Source: Christensenella sp. UBA4263
GTDB lineage: Bacteria > Bacillota > Clostridia > Christensenellales > Aristaeellaceae
DNA: 18,560 nucleotides
Direction of reading: 5' to 3'
Assembly: GCA_002395225.1 (NCBI GenBank)
Contig: DGWH01000158.1
Location: 1 to 18,560, forward strand
The notes below the pieces were generated by a model that saw only the letters and a program-made list of their open reading frames with translations, was not told where the DNA came from and searched no databases. The position numbers and the translations under genes were made by a program. This document shows positions 16,006 to 18,560 of this stretch, piece after piece. Position 1 is the first letter of the stretch, and each line of letters starts with the position of its first letter.

Positions 16006-16066
16006 TTTACACCATCCTTCTTTGGTGTGGATGCCCGTTCAGCATAAAGGGACATCCGTAAGCAAA

Positions 16067-16252
16067 TCAGCCAGAGCACCCATGGATCTCCCATCCTCCG
16101 TTGATTTTCTCCATCTGCTCCGGCGACAGCTCGACGCTTCTATTGTCCATATAGGCAACAATTTCCTCACGCGAAACCTGAAACCCCTTCTCGGCAGCCA
16201 TCTTAACCACCTCGTCCACGGTTTTGCCTTCCAGTATTCTGTCCAAATCCAT
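16067..16252 (-). CDS. Nif11-like RiPP precursor peptide with Gly-Gly leader and 8-residue core
   Basis: The 61-residue product has a Nif11-type leader: TVDEVVKMAAEKGFQVSREE at 11-30 (the A-x-E-x-GF-x-V-x-x-E pattern) and LSPEQMEKINGG at 42-53, the classical double-glycine cleavage site. After it come only eight residues, W54 E I H G C S G61, with one Trp, one His and one Cys that could be modified. ATG at 16252 follows AAAGGAG at a rather long spacing (about 13 nt); no nearer start exists. It is the first gene after a strong promoter and precedes the radical SAM gene. Cleavage would normally require a C39 or similar protease; none is encoded in the cluster. Small open frames can be spurious, but the leader pattern and context make this one convincing. 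Confidence 0.88.
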   Translation of the reverse strand: MDLDRILEGKTVDEVVKMAAEKGFQVSREEIVAYMDNRSVELSPEQMEKINGGWEIHGCSG

Positions 16253-16376
16253 CGGTTTAATCCGTCTCCTTTCTCACGTTGATTGCTTTGCCATATAAAG
16301 TCTTCTTTGACGCTCGTTAAGTTACGGTAGAGTAAAACGAATCCCTTCAATATACCGTCTTATTGAACACAAATTC

Positions 16377-16405
16377 AGTATACGAAATTTGAGCAATCCT
16401 GTCAA
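16377..16405 (-). promoter_or_regulatory. Near-consensus sigma-A promoter of the RiPP-like operon
   Basis: On the minus strand TTGACA (16405-16400), exactly 17 nt, then TATACT (16382-16377). This is the best promoter in the window and lies in AT-rich DNA. Transcription would start near 16370, giving a leader of about 118 nt before the precursor ATG. That leader holds a weak inverted repeat (ACGGTA/TACCGT at 16324-16329 and 16353-16358) that might be an operator or loop. Confidence 0.8.
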
Positions 16406-16490
16406 CAAGCACTTCCTCATCTCATTTTATTCCCGTCTTCAGATCTCCGAAGGACTCAACAGGCAGTGAATATCTGTTTTCTTCAAGGGC

Positions 16491-16520
16491 AGGTAGACGA
16501 GGGTAGGTGAGGTAGCGAGG
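16491..16520. repeat. Direct repeat AGGTAGaCGAGG / AGGTAGCGAGG between divergent promoters
   Basis: AGGTAGACGAGG at 16491-16502 and AGGTAGCGAGG at 16510-16520 differ by one inserted A. They start 19 nt apart, about two helical turns, in a purine-rich stretch between the RiPP promoter and the lamin-tail gene promoter. A tandem regulator site is possible. The remainder of the 16253-16620 intergenic region shows only the two promoters and the leader described separately. Confidence 0.35.
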
Positions 16521-16549
16521 ACAGGCCTCCCCTTCCGCGGATTTGCCAC

Positions 16550-16578
16550 TTTTCAGTGCTTTTGTTCTGTGTTATAAT
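16550..16578 (+). promoter_or_regulatory. Predicted promoter of the lamin-tail/CotH-type gene
   Basis: TATAAT at 16573-16578 with TG one base upstream (TGTTATAAT, extended -10). At 17-nt spacing the -35 is TTTTCA (16550-16555), a weak match. The leader to the ATG at 16621 is about 35 nt and contains AAAGGA as ribosome binding site. Confidence 0.65.
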
Positions 16579-16620
16579 TGGGCCTGTCTTGACAACGTGA
16601 ATTGATGAAAGGAATCATGC

Positions 16621-18560
16621 ATGCAGAATAAACGGGAACGGCACACGTCGAAGGCAACCCGGAAACCGGGGATGATTCGCCGCGTCAAGCCGCCCAAATT
16701 TACATTGCTCTATATTCTGATTCTGGTCGCGCTTCTGGTGGTCCTGATCCTGTTTGTCCCGGCCGCCTCCGTCCAGCCGGCGAAAAACGTTTCCGGCACG
16801 GAGGTCACGGCGGAAAACACCGGAAACGGGAATCCCCAGTTCCGCATTAATGAGGTCATGTCCAGCAACCGGCGGGCCTATCCGGATGAAACCGGTGCGT
16901 TCCCGGACTGGATTGAACTGACCAATGCGGGCACGGAGCCGATCAACATCGGCGGTTACGGTCTCAGCGACCGGGAGGACAAAATCCTGTTCGTCTTCCC
17001 CGACATGACCGTTGCACCGGGCGAATACATTCTCATCTTCGCCTCGGATGAAAACAAAAACACCGCCGGTGAAACCTTCCATGCCAATTTCAAGATCTCC
17101 TCTGCCGGCGACAAACTGTTCCTCTTTGGCACGGACGGCGTCGCCTACCAGAAACTTGAAATCCCGGCCATGGATTCCGATATGGTCTACATCTATAACG
17201 GCCATGACAAGGAATACCAGATTACCACCTCCTATACCCCCGGGTATGACAATACCCAGGAAGGTCTGGCGGCATTCCGCTCCGAGTCCATCCTGCCCGA
17301 CGGCGTCCTGGTAATCAACGAGGTCTGTGCCTCAAGCGTTACCACCCTGGCCGATGAGGACGGGGAATATCCCGACTGGATCGAGCTCCACAACCGGAGC
17401 AGCCAGCCCATTGACCTGTCCACCTATGCCCTTTCCGACAACCCCGACAGCCTGATCAAATGGCGTTTCCCGCCGGGATGTGTCATTCCGGCAAACGGTT
17501 ATTTCGTCATCTACGCCTCCGGAAAAGACCGGCCCGCCGCCAATGGCCTGTGGCCTCACGCCCGCTTCCGTCTGCGCAGCAACGGCGATACCGTGATCCT
17601 GTCCGATATCCAGGGGCACATGCTGGATGTGGTGACCTACGACAACCTCCTGACCGACACCTCCTGGGGCCGGGATGAGGACGCCGATCCCACGCAGTTC
17701 CGCGTCTTTACCGTGCCTACCCCGGGACTGCCCAACATCCGGGCCAGCGAGGCAGCCCTTGACTCCAAACGGTGTCAGGAAAACAGTTCCGGTCTTTTCA
17801 TCTCCGAGGTGATGACCGGAAACACCAAAACGCACACCCCCGGCGTCAATTACTTCTATGATTACATTGAAATACTGAACATCAGCGGGCAGGCCGTAAA
17901 CCTTAAGGGTTACGGCCTGTCTGATAACATCAAGAAACCGCGCAAATGGCTCCTTCCGGACCTGACCATTGAGAACAACGGCTACCTGGTGATTTACTGC
18001 GATAAGACACAGAAGAGCAAAAAGGGCGAATATACCTTTACGACATTCGGGTTAAGGCAGTCCGGTGAAACCGTGGCCCTGTCCGCCCCGGATGGAACCA
18101 TCCTGGACCGTGTCGTCGTTCCGCAGCTCTATGATGACACCTCCTACGGACGCACGCTCGGACAGAGCGGCCTGTTTTATTACAGTACTCCCACCCCCGG
18201 CGAGCCCAACGGCAACGGGTTTATCGGCTATTCCGACCCCCCTGAATTCCTGACCGCCGGCGGCATCTTTCCCCGGCCGCTTGAAGGGGACAGCGGCGTG
18301 ACGCTGAATGTTCCCCCCAACTGCGTGGTCCGTTACACCACGGACGGAACCGATCCGACGTTTTTTTCGGATAAATACACCGGACCGATTCCCATTGAGA
18401 AAAGCACCGTCGTCCGTGCCCGTGCTTTTCGCGACGGCCTTGAGCCCTCGCAGGTCATTTCCTCCACCTACCTCATCTCCGTTTACCATACCATGCCCAT
18501 TGTCTGCCTCACCACGGATCCGGATCATCTGTGGAACGAGGAAAACGGCATGTTTGCAGA
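16621..18560 (+). CDS. Large surface protein with three lamin-tail domains and a probable CotH domain (5' part only)
   Basis: The frame is open from ATG 16621 to the window edge (646 codons), so the C terminus is unseen. A basic N terminus (about 1-27) and one membrane helix (about 28-48) suggest a protein anchored in the membrane with the rest outside. Three lamin-tail-like beta domains follow, each opening with a strand such as INEVMSSN, INEVCASS or ISEVMTGN and sharing DWIELTN/DYIEILN and GYGLSD motifs: about 72-190, 230-335 and 391-510. Next, residues about 540-620 match the chitobiase/hexosaminidase C-terminal-like domain (VVRYTTDGTDPT, then TVVRARAF). The final residues (PIVCLTTDPDHLWNEENGMF) look like the beginning of a CotH kinase domain, the usual partner in such proteins. 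AAAGGA lies 7 nt before the ATG; an ATG at 16617 stops after four codons. Function is probably surface attachment or envelope assembly; CotH kinase activity is not assured. Confidence 0.88.
   Translation, partial: MQNKRERHTSKATRKPGMIRRVKPPKFTLLYILILVALLVVLILFVPAASVQPAKNVSGTEVTAENTGNGNPQFRINEVMSSNRRAYPDETGAFPDWIELTNAGTEPINIGGYGLSDREDKILFVFPDMTVAPGEYILIFASDENKNTAGETFHANFKISSAGDKLFLFGTDGVAYQKLEIPAMDSDMVYIYNGHDKEYQITTSYTPGYDNTQEGLAAFRSESILPDGVLVINEVCASSVTTLADEDGEYPDWIELHNRSSQPIDLSTYALSDNPDSLIKWRFPPGCVIPANGYFVIYASGKDRPAANGLWPHARFRLRSNGDTVILSDIQGHMLDVVTYDNLLTDTSWGRDEDADPTQFRVFTVPTPGLPNIRASEAALDSKRCQENSSGLFISEVMTGNTKTHTPGVNYFYDYIEILNISGQAVNLKGYGLSDNIKKPRKWLLPDLTIENNGYLVIYCDKTQKSKKGEYTFTTFGLRQSGETVALSAPDGTILDRVVVPQLYDDTSYGRTLGQSGLFYYSTPTPGEPNGNGFIGYSDPPEFLTAGGIFPRPLEGDSGVTLNVPPNCVVRYTTDGTDPTFFSDKYTGPIPIEKSTVVRARAFRDGLEPSQVISSTYLISVYHTMPIVCLTTDPDHLWNEENGMFA

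Noticed and set aside
16039..16350. 103-codon minus-strand frame overlapping the precursor peptide
   Set aside because: It is in another frame from the Nif11-like peptide, has no leader motif and starts inside the operon's 5' leader without a ribosome binding site.
16480..16530. Resemblance of GGTAGGTGAGGTAGCG to the 5' Alu-like domain of large SRP RNA
   Set aside because: Only about 20 bases look similar, and the diagnostic apical sequence with GGAAGGAAGCAGC is absent nearby.
1..18560. CRISPR arrays, tRNA or rRNA genes, insertion sequences
   Set aside because: No regularly spaced repeats, tRNA T-arm patterns, rRNA segments or transposase motifs were found on reading both strands.

Overview
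The window looks like part of a chromosome from a moderately GC-rich anaerobe of the Bacillota, most likely class Clostridia. The evidence is a class III (Bacillus-type) fructose-1,6-bisphosphatase, strong Shine-Dalgarno sequences, sigma-A promoters of TGnTATAAT type, a three-subunit-type Liv importer, an orphan TRAP binding protein, a lamin-tail/CotH-type surface protein and a small radical-SAM peptide cluster. No rRNA, tRNA, CRISPR or insertion sequence was seen. The taxonomic call is an inference.

Region 1 (1-4977, + strand) is a complete branched-chain amino acid ABC importer operon, livK-livH-livM-livG-livF. It has its own promoter, a terminator-like hairpin between livK and livH, ATGA/GTGA overlaps at the last two junctions and a strong terminator.

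Region 2 (4978-6683, + strand) starts with a GC-rich stretch that can fold into several helices (possible structured RNA). A decayed type-B carboxylesterase follows. It has lost its oxyanion-hole segment by an internal deletion with a frame change, and an amber codon separates the catalytic Ser and Glu from the catalytic His. A bidirectional terminator closes the region.

Region 3 (6863-9552, - strand) encodes a membrane diguanylate cyclase followed by an orphan TRAP solute-binding protein with no DctQ/DctM partner in view. The cyclase transcript has a leader with two mutually exclusive 8-bp pairings.

Region 4 (9631-13143, - strand) is a tight operon fbp - yfcE-like metallophosphoesterase - alpha/beta hydrolase.

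Region 5 (13291-16405, - strand) is the most interesting. It is a compact three-gene RiPP-like operon with a near-consensus promoter (TTGACA-17-TATACT) and a hairpin terminator. It encodes a 61-residue Nif11-like precursor ending in Gly-Gly plus an 8-residue core (WEIHGCSG), a radical SAM/SPASM maturase, and an unrecognised 334-residue protein. The pattern of that last protein (five beta-hairpin units separated by helical stretches) recalls a peptide prenyltransferase-like PT barrel. No peptidase or exporter is linked.

Region 6 (16550 to the end, + strand) is the 5' part of a large membrane-anchored protein with three lamin-tail domains, a chitobiase/hexosaminidase C-terminal-like domain and the apparent beginning of a CotH kinase domain. 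It runs off the window.
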